Source of the DNA: Membranipora membranacea
Lineage: Eukaryota > Bryozoa > Gymnolaemata > Cheilostomatida > Membraniporidae
Length of the DNA: 64,000 nt
Assembly: GCA_914767715.1 (NCBI GenBank)
Contig: OU612069.1
Coordinates: forward strand, 21,387,387 to 21,451,386
Direction: 5' to 3'
In this document: positions 12,974 to 24,853 of the stretch, in pieces
Layout of the letters: every line of letters begins with the position of its first letter
Position numbering within the stretch: the stretch's first letter is position 1
Made by a program: the position numbers and the translations under genes
Notes under the pieces: model-generated
The model's database searches: none
Told to the model about the DNA's origin: nothing
What the model saw: only the letters and a program-made list of their open reading frames with translations

Positions 12974-13367
12974 AATTTATCCTAATAATCAGTTGACTCA
13001 TAGAATCTACCTGAATAAATAGTTTTAAAATTGAGGGTCTGAAGTTATGAAGTTAGATTATTAAACTGCTACAATAATTTTTATGAACACAGAAAATTCT
13101 TAATGACCACTTGCTGGATTGCTAGCAGCGCTGCAGGGTACGGGACAGGCATAATGGATTTGGGTATAATGCTATTATTCCACAGAAATTAATCAGCTCA
13201 TTATCATAATGACCAAGTATTTGCTTTTTACACCTACCTTCAACAAGAAAATACTCGGTATACTTCAAGCTATGAACTCATTTTCATTACCCATTCTTCT
13301 GCTGTGGCTAAAAAACAGAAGAAGATAATAAATAGGACTCTTGTGTAATGATGCAACTTATTATTAA
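12974..13367 (+). repeat. Dispersed ~0.5-kb repeat, copy 2
   Basis: Same-orientation copy of 5,805-6,350, with one 138-bp unit instead of two. It lies in the intron between exons A8 and A9. Confidence 0.7.
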
Positions 13368-13440
13368 GTTCACTTATAATAATTTCAATCATCCCAGAGT
13401 ATTTCATCTTATTGTGACATTGTTTATGCGTTATTTTTAG

Positions 13441-13768
13441 GCAGATAAGGAAAGTCTCAAGAATGATCAGGGCTCTGACAGAGCTCCAGAGACTGGCCTA
13501 TCCATAAACATATAAATATAAATATTTATATGTTTATGGGCCTATCAGACCCAGAAAGATAGAAACTGCAGAGATGCCTTGCGGTTCCACCTCAATGCTC
13601 TAGTGTTTTCGATGCTCTATACAGAACGATTTGCCTCCCCCAAAAACAAAAGCCATGTTTGGAGCATCCCTATCATTCTATCGTGTGTCACATGCCACAA
13701 CTATATCGGATCATATCGCTACGCTCTATCGTGACAGAAACCTCTGAGAGGATTTTTCATGAGCTAAA
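13441..13768 (+). pseudogene. Gene AB exon A9, disrupted by a palindromic insertion and frameshifts
   Basis: The exon starts after TATTTTTAG and ends at a GTGAGT donor. It opens with RMIRALTELQRLAY, is cut by a 44-bp palindrome-plus-duplication (13,503-13,546), and then resumes in the same frame with QTQKDRNCRDALRFHLNALV when that segment is skipped. Further on, two one-base slips are needed to follow the protein-like reading into HSIVCHMPQLYRIISLRSI and TETSERIFHELK. This exon is not translatable in the present copy. Confidence 0.6.
13495..13546. mobile_element. 36-bp micro-palindrome with 8-bp direct repeats
   Basis: The insert at 13,503-13,538 is a perfect inverted repeat: 17-bp arms and a 2-nt centre, beginning CATAAACATA and ending TATGTTTATG. 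It is flanked exactly by GGCCTATC at 13,495-13,502 and 13,539-13,546. Removing the insert plus one repeat restores the open frame of the host exon, so it is a genuine insertion with a target duplication rather than ancestral sequence. Confidence 0.8.
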
Positions 13769-14764
13769 GTGAGTAGAGTGCATCTCGGTTCCTTCATGGT
13801 AAAGAGTAACATCATCAAAATCGTGATAAAATTCCAATTTCAATTACAAAACCTCAATCCTCATGGAAATAATTTTTCATCTTCACCACTAACATGACAC
13901 AATAAAATGCTTTACAAAGAAAGCAAGGCAATGAAATCTGAGAAGAATATGATATGGAGCATTGAGCATCAAACTGTTTCACCTGGAGTTAAGCAGTTAT
14001 AAAAGGCTGCTTTGTTAATTCTGATACACTCTAAATGGTGCACTTTGGGGTGTACACTAACAACTGGTTAATGGCAAACGCTCAATTTATATATATATAT
14101 ACAACTCACCGAATTACACTATTCTACCTCTGAATCGACAACCATCAAAGTAATTTAATCCTGATCGACCTGTCCTGTTACGGTGATATAGAACCTAGAG
14201 ATAGACAAAAACATGGGTGAGAGACAACGTCATGATAGAAAACATATACAATATATAAACAGAACAAGATATTAACTCGCAAGCACAATCACGCAATCAT
14301 GTTGTTGTTGTTTGTTGCTGTTGTTGTTTTTTCTGGTGGTTTTCTGGTGTTTTATAATACTATCTAATACTGAATATGTGGCTAGATATCTGGGTGCTGC
14401 TGCCACATATTTCAGCTCAAATTAATGTTTTTGATGTGCTAAGTTCTCTTGGTGGATCAAGAGTCCCCTAACTTCCTATTAATACTTCACCCACCCTCCC
14501 TAATCATCCATGTTCATTCATGTATGAACTAGGGGTTCCCATTCATACATATTCATACATAGGCTAAATGTTCACACATATTCATACATACATATTCATA
14601 CATATTTGTAATACATTGTAGTTGTCTTCTCATCATGTTCATAAGAAAACGAAGTAGTACCTAAATTCCCCATACTCACAATCTCTACTATCATTCACAT
14701 TACGCGTAGCCACATTCATCTTAACTCGTTCACAACAATTCTGCTAATTTTTATATTTTTGAAG
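13769..14764. other. Intron with simple repeats
   Basis: Inferred intron between exons A9 and A10. It has a (TA)n run at about 14,088-14,102, a GTTGTT-rich patch near 14,300-14,335 and an ATTCATACAT-type repeat cluster at about 14,510-14,605. No other gene is visible. Confidence 0.5.
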
Positions 14765-16487
14765 GCAAATGTCAGACACAAGTAACAAACACGCTCCGAA
14801 CGTAACTGAAAATATTATAGTGAGAACTCACTTTATCTCTGAACACAGTATATCAAGAGCCAGCAAAGAATTCTTAAAACAGAACACACGAATCAAGAGG
14901 TCAGCTGTGTCACTGTCAGCGGATCACCTGACACCATCTGGTAGGAAGATTTTAACACGAGATATGAAGAGCAAGAATCGGGTAAATTGTCTGACACAAT
15001 AAACTAATAACAATCTCTGATTCACTCGCTCACTCACTCGCATTGAGACAGTCTCTTGTTTGCCAGATTAGGAAATTAAAGAGTGAAGAAAATTTTATAT
15101 TATTTATTTCCCAGACTGCAACGCTGGCTACGCTGAGACATATTGCTGATTTTATTCTACTTGGACCTGGTCACTGATATGACGTGGAAGAGGACGGGAC
15201 ATTGATTTTCTTTGATGGGCCTGAGGATGACGTGTCCATCAACGAATCTCAGCTGTATCATTTCAGGTTTGTCAGACATAAACTAGTATATTGTTCATCT
15301 TTTCCAATTTTTTATAATGATACAATCACCATAGCCTAGAACAAATTTAATCCAATTGCCAGCATTCCTGTTGCTCCCTTCCACTGGTCACTCCGCGGCG
15401 TGACCAGTGGATCGGGAGCGACTCGGAATGCAGAAAAATGGACCCAACTTGGTCTAACCATAGCCTCACAATAACACTACTGCTCATATCACAGTAATTT
15501 AGGTCATCTAGCGTATTCCTTTTCTCTTGAAGGGACACAACTGTAAGAAAACTGGAATCAGCTATCAAGGAAGCCTGGCGGAAATGTTTGGATAGCACAC
15601 AAAGACTAAACATAGACCTCATAACAGATTTAACAACAGCAACTGGTAGGTATATGGATTTTTGATATGGTAATGATAATGTTTGAGTATGGCAGTATGC
15701 ATACCTTCATATTATGTCATCCTAATCCCTCTATATAGAATAGTTTGGCCTGGTTGAGTAGTTTTCCAATAATTGTTTATTTTGGCCTGTTTTTCGCTCC
15801 ACATGTGTAGCTGAAGCTGTAGCTGCAACAGTGTTGACTCGTGAAGTTCTAGATAAAACTGTCCAGGCACCTGAAGTTGAAGCTGAAGCTTTGTCTGCAG
15901 AAGACTCATCTGAGTGCACCTTGTTGCCATCACCATACAAGAATACTAGCATCACCAAGTCAGAGTCAGTGGTTGAAGTCACCTCCAAACCTGGTAATAA
16001 TAGAGAATTGATTTTAGAAAATCATAGAAATAATCATCAGCAATTGTGTCCATGATTATGATTGTTATACTTATGGAAAACAGGTCAAAGGCTACGCGTT
16101 GTTTTCACCTTTTCATACTTTTTGATGAGGCCCCAACTGCTCTCTGCCTTCACCCCTTCAATGCAGTGCAAAGTCATAGTCAGAAACATGATGAACTCAT
16201 TAAAATCATCACTACAATATGATAGGTTATTTATATACTCTTATTTAGCCTGCAATGATGACTATATTAGTGGTGGTTTGAGAAAAAATGTGATGATGTG
16301 ATCTCATCACAAATTATTTTTTTCAGGAGCAGTAAAAAAGTCTTCTACTACACAGAGGATGGTATCGACTGCAGTGGAACCTCAACCGTTTACAAGTGTT
16401 ACCACAGGCAAGCATTCTAACTCAGAAACAGTCAAGCCAACAAACTTTGAAACTAAACGCCAATCCAAACAGCCAAATAGACAGTGA
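14765..16487 (+). CDS. Gene AB exons A10-A14
   Basis: The exons are 14,765-14,981, 15,115-15,266, 15,533-15,645, 15,811-15,993 and 16,327 to a stop at 16,485-16,487 (a GTGAGG donor at 16,484 is an alternative end). A11 contains LRHIADFILLGPGH, then an in-frame TGA at about 15,178, then YDVEEDGTLIFFDGPEDD and QLYHFR; the TGA stands where I would expect Trp. A12 continues VRKLESAIKEAWRKCLDSTQ. A13 and A14 are low-complexity, Glu/Ser/Thr-rich and probably disordered. All donors and acceptors are GT/AG. I cannot tell from the sequence whether translation ends here or the gene continues at 24.85 kb. Confidence 0.55.
15362..15432. repeat. Imperfect palindrome (~71 bp)
   Basis: Arms of about 30 bp (GCATTCC...CCACTGGTCAC and its inverse, ending GGAATGC) surround the 8-nt centre TCCGCGGC. 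There are a few mismatches and a 2-nt indel. It lies in the intron between A11 and A12. No flanking direct repeat is evident. Confidence 0.7.
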
Positions 16488-16824
16488 GGAAGGAAATATT
16501 ATTAACAAGGTTTTTTGACTGGCCTAATATATACTGTAAAAAACCTTTACAGATTGAGTTAATTCTAGTCTAGAAAGTCAATGATCCGTTATTGTCTCTG
16601 GAACTGACGAAATAAGAGGTTATTATACCGAAACTTATTCTAATTTACTGCAAGTACTATGTAATGATTGCATCGGTGACTATCATTGACATGACCAGCA
16701 TTTTTGTAGATTGTGCAATAGTTACAACTAGTCTATTGTCAGATCAGGGAGGTACAGAGAGGGAGGTGGAAACGAAATGTATCCTGTGACTTAGCAAGGC
16801 TGTTTCCAAGGGTTGTACTAATAT

Positions 16825-17134
16825 TATGGTCCCTCTATTGAAATTCATTTAAAGTGTTTGTAAATGAACAGGTTTCTTGGTATCATTTTTGAGCTTGAAA
16901 TGAGATTTAAACAGCCGTCATACATTCATTTGCATGAAAAATAAGTCTTCAGGGTTACTTGGTTTGGTAGGTTTGGGGGTTATAAGTTAACATTATTGAG
17001 TTGCCTACTCATGCACAGCCCAACTTGTCCAGGCGATTGGTAACGAGCCTATTATTGGGGAAATACAGTAATATAAGTGACTATTGTGGTTAGATAACAA
17101 CTTTTGCAAATACATGACAAAGTCACTCACAAGT
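16825..17134 (+). repeat. Dispersed ~300-bp repeat, copy 2
   Basis: Second copy of 8,562-8,862. Homology stops exactly where the gypsy RT reading begins, so the gypsy element was either truncated at this junction or inserted into this repeat. Confidence 0.75.
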
Positions 17135-20100
17135 CTTCCCGTAAATTGATAAATGAATCCTCCGACTGTATTGCTGAGACTATTGCAGAGCTCGGCCGTA
17201 CTTCATTGGTAAAACAAGTCATCGAAACTGACCCAGATGCAGGTCCAGTAAGGAGCAAGCCCTGCCCTATACCACAAGGGCTAAAAGTCAAGAAACAGAT
17301 TGACGATATGCTTGAAAAAGGCATGATAGAAATGGCTAGTGGACATATAGTTCACCTATTCTTTTGATCAGGAAAGAGGATGGGAGTTATAGATTCTGTG
17401 TAGACTACAGAAAGCTAAACAAAATCACTAAAACCCAATCTATGAACTTATCTTCAATCGAGAGCGCGATGGAGATTATGCATGGTAAGACATTTTTCTC
17501 AGCCATTGACTTAGCACAGGGATTTTTCCAGGTTGAATTCCATGAAGATTCCCGTGAGAAGTTGTCATTCATCAACGAGTTTGGTGTATACCGATTCCGT
17601 GTCATGGCCCAAGGACTTAAGTCCAGTCCAGCAACGTTTGCTCGCTTGTCGATGGCCATGATGGCTGATTTGATTAGTTCAGGGAGCTCGGTTGTATATC
17701 TCGATGATTGGTTGTTGTGTTCCTCGGACTTTGAGAGTCACATGCAGCTTTTACGCACAGTGTTTGAACGCCTCCGCGCGCCAGGTCTGAAATATCGGCT
17801 GTCCAAGAGTCATTTCTTCCAGAAACAAATCACCTATCTTGGATACATCATATCACAAGAAGGGATAGCTGTTTCCCCTCATAATAATACAAATAAAGTC
17901 AAGGAGTTCCCAGCACCGAAATGCCAACGGGAGGTTAGGCGATTTCTGGGAATGTGTGGCTTTTATAGGACCTTTGTTCGATCTTATAGCACAATAGCAT
18001 TGCCTCTGATACGGGTAACTAGTGATAAGGTGGAGGTTGAGTGGACCAAAGAATGTGAGTGAGCTATGAATAAGCTGAAGAAAGCCCTGACAACTGCACC
18101 AGTATTGGTCTTTCCTGATTTCAGTGTGGAATTCATATTGACCACAGATGCTTCAGGTTATGCTCTCGGTGCAGTATTGTCTCAAAAGAGGGATGGGAAG
18201 GAGCATCCCATCGCCTTTTATTCGAAGACTTTGACAGAAGATGAGAGGAAATGGCGCTCTTATCACCAGGAGCTATATGCAATAGTATGTTCTGTAAACA
18301 TATTTCGTGGTTATCTACTCAATCGACACTTTCAGGTTTAAACAGAAAACGTGTCAAGCACTTACATCCTCAAAGATGCTAAATTCACTGGGAAGTTAGC
18401 TCGCTGGGCAACCTACTAGCGGTATACGATTTCACCATAAGCCACACACCAGGTAGACACAATCTCGTAGCTGATGCACTCAGTCGAGCCAAATACCCAG
18501 AGGAAACAGTGAGCTTCCTGTCTAGGACACCTGAAGATATAGTTTATGCAGTGTTTGCTATCGACGATGCGGAGAGAACAGAGGAAGATGAAATGATGCG
18601 GTATGGTCAGAAGAAGGATTTCTTGCTGGGACCAATCATCATGTTCAAAGAACGCTCTAAATACCCTCAAGATAGCACCAAGAGACAGCAGAGGGAGATT
18701 CAGAAATCTAGTGAGGATTTCATCATGCAGAAAGGAGTACTGTACAAACTCGGCCCACGGGACCGCCTGCTTCTAGCAATCCCTGCCAACCAGAGGAAGG
18801 ATTTGCTATTTACGGTACATGATTCCCTAACTGCTATCCACCCAGGTGAAACTAAGACAATGCTCAAATTATATGATCAGTATTGGTTCCCTCACATGGC
18901 CAGGGTGGTAAGAGATTATATATCTCGCTGTGGCTCATGTCAGATGAAAAAGAACCCCAAGGTACCAGTCAGAATAGCTCTGAAGAACCAGTATGCTGAG
19001 TACCCGTTCCACGTTCTGGCAGTGGATTTCCAAGGATCACTGACTACAACCAAAACTGGCAACAAACATATACTGGTATGGACAGACCACTTCACCAAGT
19101 GGAGCGAAATGGAGGCTACGGCGGACCAAAAGGCCAGCACAGTTGCTAGGTCCTACATAAATAGGATTTTCTGCAGATTTGGGGCTCCAAAAGTTCTTAT
19201 CAGCGACAGGGCAGAGAACTTTCAGTCAGAAGTCGTCGCTGAAATCAAAAGGCTGATGGAAGTTGACCACAGAAAGACAACGCCATATCACCCACAGACT
19301 AATGGAGCCTGTGAAATAAGGAACAAATCAATCGGAAATATGTTGTCCCACATAGTGAAAGAACGCCATGACAACTGGGATGACTACCTAGGATTTGTGC
19401 AACTGGCATATAACTCTTCATGCCATACTGTGGTGAATGCCTCACCACACATGTTATTGATGGGCCGTGAGCCAAAACTCCCATATGAGCTGATGCAACC
19501 CAGTACAGAAGCTGCCATAGAAGAAGGAACTTACCCCGCTGTATTCCAGCACAAGATGTCAACCGTCTGGAGCGCAGCAAGGGAAGCCATCGAAGATGGC
19601 AAGCTAAGACAGAAGCGATATTATGACAGAGGAGTTTACACCATCAAGATCCAGATTGGTGACTCTGTACTGTATTTTAATCGCCGAGGCTATAGCAATA
19701 AGACCTCAAAATTCATTAAAAGATGGCAAGGCATTTACATTATCAAAGAAGTCACAGAGTCCAATGCTCGGATCCAACTCTTCGATGATGCTGAGCAGGA
19801 ACCATTCTGGGTACATGGGAATACCCTCAAACCGTACAGAGGTCCAGTTGTGAGAGGATCTGATGTGTCACTGGATTTTGACTCACCAGGAAATTCAAGC
19901 GAGGATGAAGCTGAGTCAAAAGGAGAGGAAGAAGGGTCAGGCCAGGAAGCCAACAAAAGTGACATAGATGACTTTGATAGTGAACCAGCGATATCGACGG
20001 ATGAGGATAAAGATGATGTCAGAAATGATGGTAGTCATGATGATGGAAAAGATGATGAGAGAAAGGATGATGGAAGCAGCATCGCAAGTGACGGGAAAGC

Positions 20101-20248
20101 TGAGAGTGTGGATGATGCAGCAAGTGTTGGTGATGCAGGAACAGAGACCCCAGCACCAACAGTGGACAGGCAAGATGAGACAGGAAATGGGCTGAGGAGA
20201 AAACCTCACCGCAGGAGAGATGATCTGTTTGTATATAATAGCCCTTAA
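17134..20248 (+). pseudogene. pol: Ty3/gypsy-type pol (RT-RNase H-integrase), decayed
   Basis: Reverse transcriptase covers about 17,134-18,062, with FCVDYRKLNK and a YLDD active-site box at 17,697-17,708. RNase H starts about 18,066 (TTDASGYALGAVLSQ). The integrase, 18,509-20,248 (579 codons open), has an HPGETKT...CGSCQMKK zinc-binding module, the D...D...E core around 19,020-19,310 (YHPQTNGACE) and a long Asp/Glu-rich tail. The pol is broken by a frameshift near 17,345, a TGA at 18,061, a TAA at 18,339 and a frameshift near 18,415. Gag and protease are absent at the 5' side. It is an inactive, 5'-truncated copy. Clade beyond Ty3/gypsy is not assigned. Confidence 0.9.
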
Positions 20249-21741
20249 ATATGCTTTTAGTATTATATTTTATATAAATCATTATCCTGTAACTCATACT
20301 GTTTTATTTGATTAATTTCTTTCAGTCTTATGTTGTCAAATTCTTTTTTTTTGGCACGCTTTATCATAAACATTTTGTATTTTATCCGCATCACAGAATT
20401 TTTATGACATAACAATAGAGATTTTACTTGCCGGGTGGACCAGGCTCATGTTCAAGATATGGGAGGACATCAGTAGAAATATAAAATTTTGTTTGTTTGT
20501 TTATTGGTAAAATTAAGTTTTTCAGCAGTCACAGAAAACAGTGACCAGTACTTTTCCAATTTCACAAAGGGTGAACCCGACAGGTGTTTTCTTTAAAAAT
20601 TGAAAAGCACGAATGTTTATGATGTATGAATGAATGAATGATGTATGAGCATGAAGATGACAAGGGAAGGGTTTTAATTTAAAATGATGGGACATGTCAT
20701 TGATGTCACATATCTATAACTCATTGAGTAATAATTCCCTGTGGCTCAGTGGCGTATATTAGCAATCACGGCCCACGCTTAAGCGCCCCTCCCACACCCT
20801 CCCCGCCACGCCTACGGCGTGCGGATCGAGCTGTGCCCGATCATTGTGCTCATCTCTAAAAAGTCAGTGAGTGAAATTTTTTTAGAATATACGCCCCTTC
20901 TGTGGCTTGGCATAGTAATAGAGTAACAAACCATGCCTAATGGCCTGTATTAACAATAGTAGTATCTTAGTATTATAGATTCATTGCCGCCATTAGGCCT
21001 ACTAATAATGCCTAGTTCAGTTAGTCAGTGTCATTCTATCAATCATGAGTAAAAACAGATATTTTTTCTTTTCTTTACACATGCATCTAGAAGAGTTCGA
21101 GTGATAAAATGAGTAAACAACTCATTAGACAGAAAACAATAGAACCTGTCAAGATGCATATGCAATACTGTGTACTTACTATCACTTTTGGTGAAGCTTA
21201 CTCACCTATTTATGCCCAAGGTATCAAATCCAGTCTGCGCATGTGCGAACTGTTGAGGCCTACGTTCGTCTCTGCAGCATAGGGCTTGAACTAATTCACC
21301 TAGTCTGAGTACCAAAATTGGGAAAACAATGGAAACCCATAATTTAGAAATATTTGGGCCTAAATGGAACACTGGTTTTGATAGCTCATAACCTTGAACC
21401 CTGGGAGTTGCCTTTCTTGATGGAAGGCAGCGCCACCACTGCTGCAGAGATAGACTATGTCACAAGGCTATCCTGCAAGCAGAATGTATCAAATCAGGAG
21501 AATGAGCTAATGTAATGTCCTGCATGACTTTTGTGGTTGCAATGGCTGTATTTAGCTTTCTTGTACTGTATTACACTATTTCGAACTGATCATTACAATG
21601 AGGACTAAGTTTTGTTTTCTGTAAATTCCTATTTGAAGGAAATCCCAATACATGGTTAGAAATTTTTAGTATTCACATAGGTTTAAGGTTAGTATTCTTT
21701 ATTATTATTATTATTATTAATATGATTCTATCATTAAACCT
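20249..21741. other. Non-coding 3' flank of the gypsy copy
   Basis: There is no gene here. The purine-rich AGATATGGGAGGA occurs at about 20,455 and again at about 21,836, the second time followed by TGTTACAC at 21,849, which has the look of a polypurine tract plus LTR start. With no matching 5' LTR in the window this cannot be confirmed. A (TTA)n run lies near 21,700-21,720. Confidence 0.4.
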
Positions 21742-21811
21742 ATGCCAGGCATAGGCATCTGGAGTTACAAGCATGGACATGCTTGTAACTCCAGATGCCT
21801 ATGATGCCAGG
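21742..21811. mobile_element. 54-bp micro-palindrome with 8-bp direct repeats
   Basis: The insert at 21,750-21,803 has perfect 26-bp arms and a 2-nt centre (GA). It starts CATAGGCATC and ends GATGCCTATG. It is flanked exactly by ATGCCAGG at 21,742-21,749 and 21,804-21,811. The architecture, the CATA...TATG ends and the duplication length match the insertion at 13,503-13,538. Confidence 0.8.
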
Positions 21812-23258
21812 TCCCAGGAGTGACCTCCTCTTAAGATATGGGAGGATGTTACACATCATAATCTTACTTTCAGTTTACCTGTAGACTTATTATATCAACA
21901 ATAGAATGGCAAATACTAGACAGTTATTATTGGTATTCAGAACAGTCCAACAAGGACAGTCATTTATTTAACCATCTAAACTTAATATTTAGGTCTTATA
22001 GCTCATCTTGTGTGTTAAAGCAACGGTTAAACCTTTCGCCATGTACATTACAAAATATAGTACACCTATGCAGAAGTATGTCCGATCGGCCCCCAGGGCC
22101 GATGTCGGGAATTGGCTGGAAGATGTAGCAGACCATGTCTGGGCACCCCATAGAGCATGTCTTACAGGGTGTGTCCGGTCTAGTTGCTGGGTCAGCGGAC
22201 ATGTTGTGCTTGCAAGCTCCATGGCATGCTGGCCAGTCGCCCTTGGTGAGTCGGACATGTCGTGAACACTTTCTGGGAGACAGAAGCCGACATCCATCTC
22301 ATTTCATGACTGTCCTTTGATTGCTGTAGCTTGGTCAATATGTCGAAAATATAACCACCATACTATAAGATAAATGTTGAGGAGTGCACTTTCAACCCAT
22401 CTACTTTGCAAAATAGAAAAATAATTATCTTGGCTAAGTCAAGGTCATAATAATATTATGAATACTGCTGTAACTTGTGCGGTTATATTTGAAATAATTT
22501 CTGACTGTTACTGAGTATGAGATGACTTTTTTGGTACAACTTGTAGTGGAACTAGTTGACATACAAACTCTCAAATCAGGTAATTAATCCCATTTGAATA
22601 GTTGACTGAGACAAGCTTTCAATACTAACCAAGGAGTAAGTAACAAACAAAGAAATGTTAGCAAGAGGTTGCTGTTGGTGGTGTTAGTGTAACCTGTTAC
22701 TCCTTGCTCTAACATGTACACACACTCGACTCAGACACCCCACCACGTCCACTGTGAGTGGTACATTACTGTGATATATTTTGTGCTTATATGTCTGAGT
22801 AACACAATTCAGTAGGCTCCTGTCAGGCTGCTTATTGCTGCAGCACACATGCACAACACCGACACTCACTGACTGAGTAGTGAGACTTTACATTTAACAT
22901 TTGAATAAGCTAGTCAGCGATTAAATATATTGACTCAAGTGAGTAATAATGTTGTTGAGTTTCAGTAATAACAAGGAGTATCGTTGCTGCGTGATAACTT
23001 CTAAGGGAGATGGTCCATAGGCCTATCCCTCTATATGCATCATGTGGTTTGACTTCACTGCCTTTGAGTCGGCCCAGGAGTAGTGTTGAGTTTACATGGT
23101 ATGATAATGCTAAATACTACTATTTGATTCAACACTACTAGGCAATTATAACCTTATAATTTCTAGCTGCCAGTAATCTCACCTGTTTTTAGATAAATTT
23201 TCATCAAACCTTGAGTCGCATTTGCAAAATGCATGATTGCAATCGCTTTCTTGAGAGT
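21812..23258. other. Region without recognisable gene
   Basis: Overlapping frames at 21,989-22,320 on both strands are about 100 codons at most and resemble no family I know. Nothing else stands out. Confidence 0.45.
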
Positions 23259-23333
23259 TGTTGTTGTTGTGAGTGGATGATGATACTCCATCAAGCCTGT
23301 GATGGAGTCAAAACATCAGAGCAAAACTCACAG
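23259..23333 (+). mobile_element. Short MITE, copy 1
   Basis: A 75-bp block containing TTGTTGTGAGTGGATGATGA and ACTCCATCAAGCCTGTGATG. It is the inverse of 23,711-23,782, with TIR-like ends (TTGTTGTGAGTG / CACTCACAACAA) best kept in copy 2. Confidence 0.55.
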
Positions 23334-23414
23334 AAACAAAAAAGGAAGCAATTGCAATCATAAAATAACTCTTCCACAAACTACAAAACTCTCTTGAGCA
23401 ACTGTTATAACACC

Positions 23415-24168
23415 TTTGCTTTTTATAGGATATTTTGAAGTTCACCATTCAAAGGGTATCACACTAGAGGTGACTAAGTCACAGTCGAGCATTACTAAAT
23501 CAAGGTTCACAGTCAAGACACACAGTCCAGATACACAGTCCAGACAGACAGTACAGACACACAGTCCAGATACACAGTCACAGTCGAGATTTACTCAGGG
23601 CCTACTCCGACCTTCAGGTGGGTGAGAGAAAACAAACTAAGTGCTGCACTATATTCATATGACAAAACAAGTCTGAATTTCACTCACTATAAAAAGTTCT
23701 TCCTTTTTTATTGTTGTGAGTGATGATCTGAGTTTTGACTTCATCACAGGCTTGATGGAGTTTCATTACTCACTCACAACAACATTGCTTGCTTTGAAAT
23801 ACACCTTTATGATGAACTTAATTGATTGTATAACATTATATATTTAGCAATTCACCAAGTTATAGGATGAAACTTAACTCCCGCAGCATATAAGCTAAAC
23901 GACCAATCGAATAGAGATAGATATCTCAGAAATGAACTTTTTATAGTGAGTGAAGTTCAAACTTGTTTTGTCATAGTGCAGCACTTTGTTTTATCTTCTC
24001 ACCCAGCTGAATATTGGAGGAGGCCCTGAGTAAATCTCGACTGTGACTGTTTGTCAGGTCTGTGTGCCGGTACTGTGTGCCGGTACTGTGTGTCTCGACT
24101 GTGACTGAGTCACCTCTAGTGTGATACCTGTTGAATGGTGAATTTCAAAAGATCCTATAAAAAGCAAA
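23415..24168. mobile_element. Fold-back element with 235-285-bp inverted arms
   Basis: The left arm 23,415-23,699 (TTTGCTTTTTATAGGAT...) is the inverse of the right arm 23,934-24,168 (...ATCCTATAAAAAGCAAA). The left arm also holds a CAGTCCAGATACA-type minisatellite that the right arm carries in shorter form, which explains the length difference. The 234-bp centre contains a second, unrelated MITE. There is no ORF beyond low-complexity frames. No clear target duplication was found. Confidence 0.75.
23711..23782 (-). mobile_element. Short MITE, copy 2
   Basis: A 72-bp element bounded by TTGTTGTGAGTGA and TCACTCACAACAA. It is the inverted copy of 23,259-23,333 and is nested in the centre of the fold-back element. 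Confidence 0.65.
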
Positions 24169-24853
24169 CTCTTTTTTTTTCAGCGATGTGGTAGCCTTAT
24201 CTCGGGTCAACCAGAAGCAAGGCATTTTGAATCCCACTCTCTCAAGCTCTTTGCCCAGAACATTTGCTTATTTGATCTTTCAATAAGCCTAAGTCATAGA
24301 TCGATCACTTAAAGCTATATAATTCCACCTAGTGATTAGAGATCAGGCAGGTCTTGTTCATTTGTAACGATCTTATCCCAAGTTTGTCAGTTTTGTGTGC
24401 AAATAACCACTCTGCTCAAATTATGTTTTGACGACATTGTCAACTAATTCTTAAACGTGCAGACATATGTTTGTCAATTCACACCCTTTTGGTCCTTGTA
24501 GAACTGCCCAATGAATTACATATTACCCCTCACATGTATGTGTAGTTGAATCACATTTCATGACTGGCAATAGAGATTTTCAAAATGATGAGATAGATTT
24601 GAAAAGAAAACATATCACCAGCAAGTTTTTGTTGAATATACTTGTTCCGTGTCAATAAACTCAGGATTCAGGATGCGTGTTGAGTGTATGTTCTTGGTTA
24701 TCTCCTCTTTGAGATTAATATCAGGGAGAGGACAACCCGGTCTGCAAAGTGCCAAAGCCTGTAGTTATTATTAGTTTATGATTTGTATTGTCTATTTTTT
24801 CAATTCCAAATTTTCATTATATTATAGATATCCCTCTCCTCTTTGATGTGTAG
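24169..24853. other. Probable intron sequence
   Basis: No gene is visible. The stretch ends in a pyrimidine-rich tract and TAG, the acceptor for the short exon at 24,854. Confidence 0.4.

Noticed and set aside
16825-17134. 5' LTR of the gypsy element
   Set aside because: It does not start TG or end CA, no primer site follows, and its other copy is at 8.6 kb rather than downstream of pol.
21849-22300. 3' LTR of the gypsy element starting TGTTACAC
   Set aside because: A purine tract precedes it, but no matching second LTR is in the window, so the call is not supported.
22008-22320. Overlapping frames on both strands near 22.1 kb
   Set aside because: Four overlapping short frames with no motif; a locally GC-richer patch gives fewer stops by chance.
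23416-23625. Repetitive Thr/Gln/Ser frame (THSPDTQS)
   Set aside because: Translation of a minisatellite inside a fold-back element arm, not a protein.
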